Numbered from the stretch's first letter, positions 1 to 10,924 are shown. The stretch is 64,000 nt of DNA from Siphonodentalium dalli (GCA_032622095.1 CP136061.1:63925127-63989126); one strand, 5' to 3'. Notes: generated from the letters alone by a model not told the origin. Numbers and translations are program-made.

Positions 1-57
1 AATTAATGGATCGTGCATTATACTGAGCGGGAAATGAAAGTGATACAGTTCTAAACT

Positions 58-693
58 ACCTTATATACTCGTATTTAAATTCATGCAGTATACTAGCTAT
101 TTTTCGATCAGTTTTATTTCGCGCACTTTAAATTCGCGCACCAATCTGCGCGAATTCAAAACTGACAAATATATTTTCTTAAAAATGTTGGATCTGATGA
201 CAGTTTCCGTTCTCAGTCGTTTCTGAAGTTGCATGTGTATACCAAACACAATCACAGTGGATTTACATCGTGTAAACATAACTACATCATCAAGTTGTTA
301 CGATGATCAATGGGTGTTTATATGCTCCAAATAATGATTCTGAAATTGAAATAGTTGTGGACTGGATAGCAATGCAATATGAACACGAAAACAATGAGAA
401 AACCACAACCGCGAAAGCAACTGACCCCAGACGTGCTTTCATGCACATGCAATCCTAATATGTGCATGTCTTACAAGCATTTCAACATTGTCGACGTTGC
501 CATGATTTCTATGTCGCTTTGCATTGAGTAATGGTTTTGATTTTGTTATATTGGTTGACCGAATGTAAACATAGGCCTACATGTAGAGGCGTAATTGTCT
601 ATTAGTATATTCAGAGTCGTACTATTTTTCGCTCAGTTTTAAATTCGCGCACAATATAACGGCGCGAATTTGAATATGAGTATATAGAAGGTA
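58..693. mobile_element. Possible MITE-like inverted-repeat element
   Basis: The sequence just inside the left end (CCTTATATACTCGTATTTAA) reappears inverted at the right end (GAATATGAGTATATAGAAGG), about 25 bp with mismatches. Inside each end there is also a shared ATTCGCGCAC / GCGCGAAT segment. No coding sequence and no clear target duplication are visible, so this is a tentative call from the inverted ends only. Confidence 0.4.
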
Positions 694-1100
694 TATGTAT
701 AGAGTCCCAATATTGCCTATAGATTGGAAATAATTAGTTGTATAATTGTATAATCTATATTCACATGCACGAACCTGATAACAGAAACGAAGAATTGTGG
801 CCGAAGAGAACGGTTTACGGTTTATCCACTGAACTATAGGAAAGAAAGATTCAGAATCATTGAAGATATTGAATATAAATGTGCGTCGTTATAACACACA
901 ACGGTGTATACATACATGCATGTGGGATTTCATCGACCCATATATCCGGAAACCCCGTATCTCAAAGCGCATAAATCTGCTGAATCATTTAGAACATCTC
1001 TTTGATGACAGACCAGGAAGAAAGGGCGGAGGTCGAAGCTCGTCACGAAAGCACACAGAACCGACGCATGCGACGAGCGAAGTAAACAAAAGTTAAATCA
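694..1100. other. Unassigned AT-rich sequence
   Basis: No exon-like reading frame with splice sites, RNA gene or repeat was recognised here. A 78-codon open frame at 860-1096 has no recognisable domain and runs straight into the minisatellite. Confidence 0.5.
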
Positions 1101-2094
1101 AAACGAGATAGTAAGGTAACATTTATAAAGAGGGATTTCTATCACACTGATGTAAGGTAACATATATATAAAGAGGGATTTCTATCACACTGATGTAAGG
1201 TAACATATATAAAGAGGGATTTCTATCACACTGATGTAAGGTAACATATATAAAGAGGGATTTCTATCACACTGATGTAAGGTAACATATATAAAGAGGG
1301 ATTTCTATCACACTGATGTAAGGTAACATATATAAAGAGGGATTTCTATCACACTCATGTAAGGTAACATATATAAACGAGATAGTAAGGTAACATATAT
1401 AAAGAGGGATTTCTATCACACTCATGTAAGGTAACATATATAAAGAGGGATTTCTATCACACTCATGTAAGGTAACATATATAAACAGGGATTTCTATCA
1501 CACTCATGTAAGGTAACATATATAAAGAGGGATTTCTATCACACTGATGTAAGGTAACATATATAAACGAGACAGTAAGGTAACATATATAAAGAGGGAT
1601 TTCTATCACACTCATGTAAGGTAACATATATAAAGAGGGATTTCTATCACACTCATGTAAGGTAACATATATAAACGAGATAGTAAGGTAACATATATAA
1701 AAGAGGGATTTCTATCACACTGATGTAAGGTAACATATATAAAGAGGGATTTCTATCACACTGATGTAAGGTAACATTTATAATGAGGGATTTCTATCAC
1801 ACTGATGTAAGGTAACATATATAAAGAGGGATTTCTATCACACTGATGTAAGGTAACATTTATAAAGAGGGACTTCTATCACACTGATGTAAGGTAACAT
1901 ATATAAAGAGGGATTTATATCACACCGATGTAAGGTAACATTTATAAAGAGGGATTTCTATCACACTCATGTAAGGTAACATATATAAAGAGGGATTTCT
2001 ATCACACTGATGTAAGGTAACATATATAAAGAGGGATTTCTATCACACTCATGTAAGGTAACATTTATAAAGAGGGATTTCTATCACACTGATG
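1101..2094. repeat. 41-bp minisatellite with 26-bp short units
   Basis: About two dozen head-to-tail units start GTAAGGTAACATATATAAAG and end with TTTCTATCACACTGAT (or CACTCAT). Several units are replaced by a 26-bp variant in which AAACGAGATA follows the first 19 bases. The same AAACGAGATA sequence is present at the left border, so the array seems to have grown by copying blocks that included the border. Variant positions (GAT/CAT, ATATATAA/ATTTATAA) mark subfamilies. Confidence 0.95.
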
Positions 2095-2646
2095 TTTTTA
2101 CACATGCAACTATCCCAGGGGTGGTGGTGGTATATTAACAAACATTGAGCATTTTCTATTGGTGACTACATGCATATATGTCGCCAATGCTGCTCCAATT
2201 TGCCTATAGGTTGCCTGTCTACTCATTTGTGTTGGTTACCACACACCGTGCCATCATGGACAATGCCATCAGTTTTGAGGGAACATTTATCAGTTGAAGA
2301 AATACTTAGTATTTAAGTTAGTAATGCAATTAGATAGAACTTAACAGGAGGCGAATGTCAATTCCACGCAGCTGTCCAAAGATATGCATAAACTTTATTC
2401 CAATTTGAAATTGTATTTAAAAAAAACACACATTACAGTCGTCAGTGGGTCTCTAAAATGTCGTACCTCGGGTAAATCAAAATGTTCAGGAGACACTTGA
2501 TCAGGGGGGGGGGTCAGGAAAACAATTCCACACACTATATAGGCGCCCTTTTTCCATCCTCTGGGTATGCACCACCGTGACCACCCCCAAATTCATATTT
2601 GACCCATCCCCTTCAAACGACTATTTTACTTAGTTGCCCTGATGCT
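2095..2646. other. Unassigned sequence with G-run motif
   Basis: No gene was recognised. A poly-G run near 2505 is followed by a segment ending in CTCTGGGTATGCACCACC. That layout resembles the G-run plus TTGGGTACCCACCACC sequence at about 62,935-63,070, so it is probably a degenerate dispersed repeat. Confidence 0.4.
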
Positions 2647-2652
2647 ATCCGA
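2647..2652. repeat. Polinton target-site duplication, left
   Basis: ATCCGA directly precedes the left TIR and recurs at 11681-11686 directly after the right TIR. A 6-bp duplication is the size characteristic of Polinton/Maverick integration. Confidence 0.9.
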
Positions 2653-3335
2653 AGTAGTATATATCAAGCTGTGTCACCCCCAAGCGAGGAAGAGCCGAAG
2701 AGCCAATGTTTACATAACACGTTGCTATGTTGTGTTGTTAAGGGTGTATTTAAATTTAAAGGTAGACAATGGGTTTAAAGGGACAACAATTGAATTTAAA
2801 TGGATGCTATTGAAATGTATTTAAAGGGAAAGATAGAAGAATGAATCGGGTCATTGAATTTAATGAGTGTGTTGAATGGGTTGTAATTGATAGAGTATAC
2901 GAGAATGAATCGGGTCATTGAAACTGTTTCGAGTGAGATCGGGTCAGTGATTTATCTAGCGGTAGGTTTAGATATATAAGAATTTGCTTTGTGCGAACCC
3001 ATAGCTGAATTAGATAGGATCTTGCATGGGATAAGAACTTGATGTAATTGATAGAGTATACAATACGGGCATAATTGGAATGATATGTGGAAGCAACCGA
3101 TCAGTAAGTATTAGTCAAATGAACGAGTTTTATATATGTGACTATTTGGCAAGATCAGTCTTCATCAGATGCCAGTGGGTACGAAGCGGACGATGGCAAA
3201 TGAATACAGCGAAAAGAAAAAACTCGGGATTCTTTTGAACCCCCAACTATCAATTAATATGAGTTATATTCCATAATCCCTCTGTTGATATAGTTGGTTA
3301 GGACTCCAAGCAGATATTTCGTCCCAGATCGAGCA
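2653..3335 (+). repeat. Polinton left terminal inverted repeat
   Basis: 683 bp that match 11002-11680 in reverse complement. Matching landmarks include AGTAGTATATATCAAGCTG at the outer end and CCCAGATCGAGCA at the inner end. No gene was recognised inside it. Confidence 0.93.
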
Positions 3336-3867
3336 AGTCGTGGGTTCAAACAGAGTGATAGTAGTCGACAAGTTTGAACATAACCTCTGGGCGCATATAT
3401 CACGTGGTTTCCGCCACCAAGGTAGAGTTTATCCATATAGCAGAAGGTGATCGTATATGATCGAAAACGGGTATAAATATTATATAGTATAGGTTACATA
3501 TTCGGGTAGATGGTTTGACTACCTAAGCGCTAGACTCCTCAACCTCAGCCACCAGGGGTGAGAGGTCACGTCGCGGTGTGTTATCACTAATGGAATAGGA
3601 TATCGGGGTGATAAACGATCGCGTTAACCCTATTGCGTATCGCCTAGAATATGAAAGAAAATAGGGGGCGTGTACTTGGGTGGAGGTTATGCGGATATCG
3701 CAGATAAGAAGATACCGTTGATATATATTGGTACTATAAAAGGAATATATAACGCTGTTATATTACGAACACCAATATTATATGGAACAATGAAGACAAA
3801 TAAACAGTATAGTGTATCAACATTTGCTTTATTCGACACCAAGAATAATAGGTTTATTGCAGTTAAT
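3336..3867. other. Polinton interior without recognised gene
   Basis: This stretch between the left TIR and the finger ORF holds only short open frames. A segment near 3515-3560 (reverse strand GGTGGCTGAGGTTGAGGAG) loosely resembles the 5' half of a tRNA-like molecule, but no complete cloverleaf forms. Confidence 0.4.
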
Positions 3868-4438
3868 CATCGATTGTCATCGTCGTCATCTTGCTCAGAG
3901 TCCATCTGATTATCGCTTTTGTCCTCACTTTTATTTCTCATGTACTCCATCAGGAGGGGTTTATATGTCCTCAAAGAAATCCGAACAGCAGGGAGTATAT
4001 CATAGCTATCATCTAGCATCTTATACACACGATCCATGGTCTTGTTATGAGTTTTCCCACCACTAACTTCAAGTAAATTTCGTATAAACGCCTTTCATAC
4101 TCGGGACGTATCTTCACTTTCGATTTTTCTTCAGCCTCGTCTTCCGTCAATCCTTTCTTCATATAACGTTCAACTAATTCTGCTTTATTGTCATCTTGGG
4201 CCTGTAACCACACCTCTTCGAAATAATCGTTTTCTTTTTCAGTCGGAAGTTTTAATATTAGTCTGTCCTGGTCCGGAATTAATTCTATTTTATTCGTGTC
4301 AGTTTTCTGTTTTTTATTATTCACCCGTGCATTTTCAATTGATTCTCTTTTCTTCCTATCAGAACACCAATTTTTAATGTGCCTTTGTACATCATGCTGG
4401 GTCTCAAATACGACACCACAATCGTCACAGCTTGGCAT
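3868..4438 (-). pseudogene. Polinton-encoded C2H2-finger protein, frameshifted
   Basis: The frame starts at an ATG at 4438 and opens with a C2H2 zinc finger near residues 4-25 (CDDCG...HDVQRH...C spacing). A charged, lysine/glutamate-rich region follows. The frame breaks near 4050: reading continues in another frame through an acidic Asp-rich C-terminus to a stop at 3868-3870, which fits a single-base deletion in an A-run. Small finger proteins of this kind occur in Polintons, and the position on the ATPase strand supports membership of this element. The exact role (capsid-associated or DNA-binding) cannot be told from the sequence. An alternative ATG at 4480 would add 14 acidic residues. Confidence 0.6.
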
Positions 4439-4522
4439 GATGTTGCCTTCGCTTTCAGAGTCGTATTCCTGCTGTAACAATAGCCCAGGGTATGGAACGC
4501 CATAGCTGCCTTATATTGGCGA
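4439..4522. repeat. Outer end of the inverted-array block, left
   Basis: From about 4488 the sequence GGTATGGAACGCCATAGC, followed by CTGCCTTATATTGGCGATTG, matches the reverse complement of 9988-10028. It marks the left boundary of an inverted structure whose arms are mostly 21-bp arrays. Confidence 0.8.
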
Positions 4523-5365
4523 TTGTCATTATATGTAGATACTTTGCCATTATATGCAGATACTTTGTCATTATATGCAGACAGTATGTCACTATATGTA
4601 GATACATTGTCATTATATGCAGATATTTCGTCTTTATATGCAGATAATGTGTCATTATATGTAGATACTTTGTCATTATATGCAGATACTTTGTCATTAT
4701 ATGCAGATATTTTGTCATTATATGTAGATACTTTGTCTTTATATGCAGATACTTTGTTAATATATGCAGATACTTTGTCATTATATGCAGATATTTCGTC
4801 TTTATATGCACATACTTTGTCTTTATATGCAGATACTTTGTTAATATATGCAGATACTTTGTCATTATATGCAGATATTTTGTCATTATATGCCGATATT
4901 TTATCATTATATGGAGATACTTTGTCATTATATGTACATACTTTGTCTTTATATGCAGATACTTTGTTAATATATGCGCATACTGTGTTAATATATGCAG
5001 ATACTTTGTCATTATATGCAGATACTTTGTTAATATATGCAGATACTTTGTCTTTATATGCAGATACTTTGTTAATATATGCACATACTTTGTCTTTATA
5101 TGCGGATATTTTGTCATTATATGTAGATACTTTGTCTTTATATACAGATACTTGGTCTTTATATGCAGATACTTTGTTAATACATGCAGATACTTTGTCT
5201 TCATATGCAGATACTTTGTCGTTATATGCAGATATTTTGTCATTATATGTAGATACTTTGTCATTATATGCAGATATTTCGTCTTTATATGCAGATATTT
5301 CGTCTTTATATGCAGATACTGTGTCATTATATGCACATAGTTTGTCATTATATGCACATACTTTG
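4523..5365 (+). repeat. 21-bp tandem array 1
   Basis: About 40 units read CTTTGTCATTATATGCAGAT plus one A on this strand. The unit length is a multiple of three and has no stop in several frames, so long open frames appear on both strands (up to 362 codons). These are products of the repeat, not genes. The array is the reverse complement of array 2 at 9266-9990. Confidence 0.95.
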
Positions 5366-5560
5366 CGAAGAACCAACATTATTTGCGAAGAACCCTTTTG
5401 GTTCCACACTGGTGAACCCAGGGTTCGGAAGGATTTGGTTCTGAGATTTTTATGCTGAAAAACCCTTTCTTCGCAAAGAACCCTTTTGGTTGCGCTTCAC
5501 ACCCTGAAGAACCCTTTTGCTTCTTCGTGTGTTCCACCACGGGGACAAATGTCATTTGTA
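5366..5560. repeat. Short direct repeats (AAGAACCCTTTTGGTT motif)
   Basis: The motif GCGAAGAACCCTTTTGGTT or close variants occurs about four times just right of array 1, with CACACCCTGAAGAACCC between copies. The function is unknown. It may be the end of a small dispersed repeat. Confidence 0.6.
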
Positions 5561-5648
5561 GAGTAAAAGACATTGCTACTCTCTGAACAATTCCGTTAAT
5601 CACTAAACTAATATGCAGTAAAGTTGCACTGACTGTACATGTATGTGA

Positions 5649-5914
5649 TTATTGCAGGCCATAGTAATTATTAAGGAACGCATAATCAAAGTAGGAGAAC
5701 AACTTCTCTTCATCAGGCATCAGTACTTCATGACTTGGTCTCGGAAGACTGAGACGGTTTATACAGGTACTAGCCGTGGGGATGAAATTGTTATCGGAAT
5801 CAGCTGGGAAAAACACTATGCCTGGTTTTAAAGTGAAGCCTAGAGGTGGCTCATCTTCGCAGCCAGTAACGAATCGCAGGATGTCATTCAATGCAACACC
5901 TCTTCTTCGGCCAC
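5649..5914 (-). CDS. HECT E3 ubiquitin ligase, terminal exon
   Basis: The terminal exon of a HECT-type ubiquitin ligase C-lobe, 87 codons plus stop TAA at 5649-5651. The acceptor is good: a pyrimidine-rich tract ending TTTGTTTCAG before 5914, entering in phase 1. The HECT C-lobe signature is clear: ILRFVTGCEDEPPLGF, then a PTASTCINRLSLP segment holding the catalytic Cys that takes ubiquitin as a thioester, then the usual terminal aromatic/hydrophobic tail. HECT ligases transfer ubiquitin from E2 to substrate; the family of this one is not resolved. No N-lobe exon was found upstream between 5,915 and 9,250. Its position inside a Polinton is odd: it may be a captured gene fragment or the remnant of a host gene rearranged with the element. 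Confidence 0.8.
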
Positions 5915-5984
5915 CTGAAACAAAAAGTAATATTATTGTACTTTGTCTCACAAATTATAGTATGATTATGAATTTTACAATTAC

Positions 5985-6310
5985 ATGTATTACCAAATTG
6001 TACCACAGGTTAGAAAAACAAAATGCCGGTATTCTAAGGCTAAAATGGCCATAACTCTATTCAAAATTGTCGGACCACACCCAAATTCGAAGTTGGCCTT
6101 CATTTCCAGCTATGTGACCGTTTTATACGTCGAGCCAGACACGGGTCGCGCCAGCCTAATTAGTGTGAAAATGACAAAGTCCAAGATAGCGCGACTGGCC
6201 GGAGCACGACGTATCAAACCAACTGGCACGTCAGAATTTCTCTGGCACGACCCGACGTGCTACACGTCTGGTACCGACGTGCTACACATCTGGGACTCGA
6301 TGCTGTTTTA
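5985..6310. repeat. Dispersed 'GGCCATAACTC' repeat fragment
   Basis: TGGCCATAACTC followed by a diverged CAAAATTGTCGGACCACACC segment matches the repeat layout at 19,960-20,150, 57,290-57,660 and 58,290-58,530. It ends in a short CAAT repeat. No coding function is implied. Confidence 0.6.
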
Positions 6311-6830
6311 TGCATAAATCAATCAATCAATCTAGTTTATCATATCTTCACGAAGATAGATGTTTTAAAGATATGTCCAGGTGCTCCTCTTCTGTTCTGG
6401 TGCTATAATTATACTGGCTAATCATTTTCAGTTTAAAAGAATTGATGTTATGATGTATATCAGCTATATATGTGCCCGACACAGCGAGATTTTGAGTTGT
6501 TTGTGTTAGGCGATGAGTCTGTTCTAAAAAATGAAAGAAACCCTCTGTATCGGGCAGATATACTCTTGTCAGATGTCAATATTGGAGGATCCTGCAAAGT
6601 CATGTGCTACGGACTGCGTTTTCCATTATCTCATAAGTAACCATATTTTACTGCACACTGTGACCATTATTTTTGAACAGGCCTGCTCTACATTTCCATA
6701 TAACTTGGCAATTGTAACTGTTTTGTGGAAACTATATTGGATGGGACAGACTCAATCGTGTTATAATATATACATGAGCCATTCTAATATGAAATCCTCT
6801 GACGATTCAAGGTCCCTCAGTTTGAATGAA
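6311..6830. other. Unassigned sequence inside the inverted-array block
   Basis: A 112-codon open frame at 6531-6869 has no recognisable domain or splice context. I see no other structure. Confidence 0.4.
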
Positions 6831-6989
6831 TATATGTTAATGCTTTCTTCTATGTATCTGTGTTGCTAGATCATTATAGGAATGCCCTGATTTCCATCCC
6901 CATATAAATGACAATTTATATATAGAAAACAGACAGATATTCGCAAAATTTCGATTCATTGTATCATTTGAGACGAAATTGTATATATG

Positions 6990-8590
6990 AGTTTGATGGT
7001 AATTGGCACTAAACATATTTTCATAAGTTTTTGGTGACCCTCTCGTCCCTATTTCGGGCTGAAGCGGCGCCACTTTTGACATAATTAAACCACACACTTA
7101 GACTTATTATAGAGATTAATATATATATATATATAATTTATGGCGAGTATACAAATTCGTGTCAAATTTAGGGCTACCATTGCTTATATCTCACCCAAAA
7201 GGCACCAATTTGGCGCATTTAAACCACACGATTAGATTATTCGTATCACTGAGAAGAATATGTATCAATCAGGTGGAAATCGGCGCTAAACATATTGTTT
7301 ATCAATGTTTGTCACCCTCTCATCCTCTAGGTACCCCTGACTCGAATGGCCCCACTTTTGACATCTTTAAACCACACGCTTAGACTCCTGATATCATGGA
7401 GATTATTATTTGTAAGATTGGTGCTAATCCGCGACTAAACAAATTTTTATCAAATTTAGTGCCCACCCCACCCCCATCTCTCACCAAAACAGCACCAATA
7501 TGACGTCTTTAAAATCACACGATTAGATTCCTCATATAATGTATAAGAATGTGTATCAATTTGGTGGAAATTGGCGCTAAAAATATTGTGTATCAATTTT
7601 GGTGCCCCTCTCCCTTTCAGTGCACCCCTGACTCGAATAATGACACTTTTGACACCTTTAAGCCACATCATTAGACACCTCATACCATGGGGATGAATTT
7701 GTATAAGTTTCATGGCAATCAGGGACTAAACCAAATCTTATCAGAGTTAGTACCCACCCAAAGCCCCCCACCCACCAAATATCTCATCCCAACGACACTA
7801 ATTTGGCGTCTTTAAAGGGGTACTGTACCCAAGATGTTGTTGTTGGTTTCTATAATCCCCGAGTCGGAGAATAATGTAACAACTTTTCCATTTTTTGAAA
7901 GTTTGTTGAGTACGAAGTATTGTTACGGATGGCAAATTTACCGGAATGCAAAAATACAAATTGTCGTTGTCGAGTAATTTTTGTAAAGTTTTCAACCAAA
8001 TGAATCAAATAAACATTATATTATATGGTTAGTAGTCCCATATACTCATTTAAGTTAGTGTACCGTCACTAGTCAATGAGTGGCTTGGGTTTTCTCCCCG
8101 TATAAGCATAATGTTTCAAACGATCGTGTGTGCAATTGTTTTCCTAATCCAATATCCCTCAATTATAATTTGATTACGTTTTGTACACGGAAATTCGAAT
8201 TTTAAGAGACGCCATTTTATGGCTGGAGCCATAAAATCAATTTATATTAAATTATTAACTTTTAAATTATTAAATTTTAAGATAGCCTATTAACCTGAGC
8301 GTTTACAGAATACATCTTCGACTCAAATTACTTATATTTCTATATAGTATCGATAATAGATCGTTGTTATCACCGGGAATTTATTGAAAATGGCGTACAG
8401 TACCCCTTTAAATCACACAATAAGATTCCTTGTATCATGGAGAAGATATGAGAAGAATGTGCATCAATTTGGTGGAATTCGGCGCTTAAATTATTTTTGA
8501 TCAATTTTGGTGCCCCTCTCCCTTTCCGGGCATCCCTGACGCGAACGGCGCGACTTTTGACATATTTACATCACACCATTAGATTCTTTG
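6990..8590 (+). repeat. ~290-bp degenerate satellite
   Basis: A repeated pattern carries GACATCTTTAAACCACAC, ATTAGATTCCT, AATTTGGTGGAAATTGGCGC and CACCCCTGACTCGAATGG landmarks. It forms two related half-units of about 145 bp and continues until the (CT)n tract, interrupted by a TTAA MITE at 7816-8407. Units are diverged, which suggests age. Confidence 0.8.
7816..8407. mobile_element. TTAA-flanked MITE, family A copy 1
   Basis: 592 bp with TIR AGGGGTACTGTACCC / GTACAGTACCCCT and TTAA on both sides (7812-7815, 8408-8411), the target duplication typical of piggyBac-like transposons. A short central hairpin (TTTATGGCTGGAGCCATAAA) is present and there is no coding sequence. It sits inside one satellite unit, splitting the CTTTAAA motif. 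The second copy at 37,957-38,507 is nearly identical apart from one ~41-bp deletion. Confidence 0.93.
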
Positions 8591-8685
8591 TATTTCTATA
8601 GAATGCAGACAGACAGACAGACATTGTCAAATATAGATATAGATGCTTTAATATTTCAAATTATAACATTGCATTATATACGGGT

Positions 8686-8689
8686 CCCT

Positions 8690-8724
<35 letters not shown>
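8686..8724 (+). repeat. Pyrimidine tract and (CT)n microsatellite
   Basis: A C-rich run followed by about 14 CT dinucleotides. A short (CAGA)n tract lies 70 bp upstream. Confidence 0.9.
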
Positions 8725-8728
<4 letters not shown>

Positions 8729-9265
8729 GCCCGGCTGTTCCCTGATTACAACATGGCGTCAGAAGTGGGATGGACTATCACCTGCAGACAAATTCCTAAA
8801 TGGGAGCATTAGAACGAGACTGCCTAACAATCAAACAAATGTGACATTTGGTTCCAAAGCCACATCAGACTCCGAGTCAAATGGTCAACGTACACTGTCG
8901 GAACTACCAATAAATCACAGTGTGCGATTGAGGTGACAGATCGCCACGTTCTTATCAAATTCTCACAGAAAATGGTAATGTTGTTCACAGAAACAGGAAA
9001 CATATGTTAAAAACTTACGAACATTTCGAACGTGAGATACGAAGACACATGTGAACCATCAACTCCACCATCGAGGATGGTGTAACAACAACTAGGTCGG
9101 GCAGGCCAATTAGACCGCCTGTCAGGTTCAATGACTATGTCAAATAAAAAGTAAAAGGGAGATGTTACGATCAGAACTGTACCTCCGCACATGTTATCTG
9201 CTCTACATAAAGCAGTGACCCAGAGACCTGATTTTATATAATATCATGGAACGAACGTATAATGA
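8725..9265. other. Unassigned sequence before array 2
   Basis: No gene was recognised. On the minus strand an open stretch at 9019-9192 ends in a good donor-like TTC|GTAAGT, but the translation matches no family I know and its phase in that frame does not fit the HECT exon. Confidence 0.4.
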
Positions 9266-9990
9266 AAAGTATCCGCATATAATGACAAAGTATCTGCATA
9301 TAATGACAAAGTATCTGCATATAAACACACAATAGCTGCATATAATGACAAAATATCTACATATAATGACCAACTATCTGCATAGAATGCCAACGTATCT
9401 ACATATAATGACAAAGTGTCTGCATATAATGACAAAGTGTCTGCAAATAAAGACAAAATATCTACATATAATGACAGGGTACGGTATCTGCATATAATGA
9501 CAAAATATCTGCATATAATGACAAACTATCTGCATATAACGCCAAAGTATCTACATATAATGACAAAGTATCTGCATATAATGCCAAAATATCTACATAT
9601 ACTGACAAAGTATCTGCATATAATGCCAAAGTGTCTGCATATAAAGACAAAACATCTACATATAATGCCAGGGTACGGTATCTGCATATAAAGACAAAGT
9701 ATCTACATATAATGACAAAGTATCTGCATATAATGACAAACTATCTGCATATAATGACAAAGTGTCTGCATATAATGATACAGTATCTGCATATAAAGAC
9801 GAAATATCTGCATATAATGACAAAGTATATACATATAATGACATACTATCTGCATATAATGACAAAGTATCTGCATATAATGACAAAGTGTCTGCAAATA
9901 AAGACAAAGTATCTACATATAGTGACAAACTATCTGCATATAATGACAAAGTATCTGCATATAATGGCAACGTATCTACATATAATGACA
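9266..9990 (-). repeat. 21-bp tandem array 2, inverted relative to array 1
   Basis: About 34 units of the same 21-bp repeat as array 1, here reading ATCTGCATATAATGACAAAG on the plus strand. Two internal junctions (near 9475 and 9668) carry CAGGGTACGG, resembling the outer end sequence of the block, as if several shorter arrays were joined. All open frames here are repeat-derived. Confidence 0.95.
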
Positions 9991-10028
9991 ATCGCCAATA
10001 TAAGGCAGCTATGGCGTTCCATACCAGG
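9991..10028. repeat. Outer end of the inverted-array block, right
   Basis: CAATCGCCAATATAAGGCAG and GCTATGGCGTTCCATACC match the left outer end (4488-4530) in reverse complement. Beyond this point the sequence is the 3' end of the ATPase frame, so the block lies between the ATPase and finger genes, or interrupts the former ATPase end. Confidence 0.8.
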
Positions 10029-10868
10029 GTATGTAGTTTCACTGATATTATCTTTCTTTTGATGCGTTATCACATCGATGGGCTCATCAACACTACTGTT
10101 ATTTGACAATATGCTTTCTTGTTTTATACTAGTCTTTGTCAGCACATTACTACGAAGTCGCAAATTTTCTGGAGTATTCGTTTTTAAGTCAACTACGAGA
10201 TAACCAAATGGTTGATTGGTAGCTTCATTGAAATGGGACATAAAGTGTTGTGTTTTCTCTGGATACATTTGACGAGCTAGAGTCATTACCTGCATTTTAT
10301 CTATAGGGTTGTTGAATAGAATCAAGTAGTGGCAATTTCTCCGTTGGGTAGGGTCCTTGTTATAGTAGAGAGATTGATTAATCGCAACCACTGATATACC
10401 CAAATGGTGACTGCCTTCCGTGAATAATTCAGTAACCCGCGAATCCTTGGATGCCGTAGACATAAGGTCATCAAGTACAATCAGACATTTTTTTTCCAGA
10501 ATGAATGAGGGTGTCCAAGTTAGTCGGAAGACCTTGTATAAACTGGACAGATGGCGCGACTGTGTCCTTGATTTCATCGTATAATGGCTGCCAGTACTTA
10601 TAGAACCAAATTATTTTCTCGGGTGAAGGCTGTATACTCGCTGAACAATTTTGAAGTATACTGTTAAGCAAGTGTGTTTTGCCGCAAGAAGTGGGTCCCG
10701 AAATCCACGCGGTAAATGGATGCCTGAATTTGAAGTCATCCTGTCGCGCGCCACCACTGCTTTCTCTATAAGGTTGTTGTTGTTGTCGTTGTTGTTACAT
10801 ATAGTTGTTGTTGGTGTTGTTGTCGAGAGTGTTTGAACTTTATATGCCGTTTTAAACTGTCTGGCCAT
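10029..10868 (-). pseudogene. Polinton packaging ATPase, frameshifted
   Basis: A FtsK/HerA-type (A32-like) ATPase of Polintons and related viruses, thought to power genome packaging. From an ATG at 10868 it runs through an Asn-rich (AAC)n stretch, then the Walker A loop SGPTSCGKT (around 10690) and the Walker B strand CLIVLDDLM (around 10465). A C-terminal part typical of this ATPase class follows (INQSLYY, CHYLILFNNP). The reading frame changes at least twice: near the (AAC)n tract before Walker A, and at an A-run before Walker B (about 10490). The 3' end runs into the inverted-array block, so the natural stop is not visible. It is not functional as assembled, although homopolymer errors could explain one break. 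Confidence 0.88.
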
Positions 10869-10924
10869 ACATATTCAATTGAACATGTTTCACACTGATG
10901 CTTCATCCTTGACCGAACTGAGGG

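Noticed and set aside
1101-2094. CRISPR-like regular repeats
   Set aside because: Units are contiguous with no unique spacers, the genome is eukaryotic and no cas genes exist; it is a minisatellite.
3294-3365. tRNA-like sequence with B-box-like GGGTTCAAAC
   Set aside because: It crosses the inner TIR boundary, the A box is poor and no cloverleaf forms.
4321-5458. Open frames of 300-362 codons on both strands over the 21-bp array
   Set aside because: They follow from a 21-bp unit lacking stops in several frames; overlapping frames on both strands cannot all be genes and no domain is present.
8588-8936. Two overlapping ORFs around the (CT)n tract
   Set aside because: One is driven by the Leu-Ser microsatellite translation, and neither has a recognisable domain.
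9007-9192. Possible exon upstream of the HECT exon
   Set aside because: The donor looks good, but the translation matches no HECT N-lobe and its phase in the open frame (0) does not fit the phase-1 acceptor at 5914.
9656-10106. Open frames of 114-143 codons over array 2
   Set aside because: Same explanation as array 1; they run out of the repeat into unrelated sequence.
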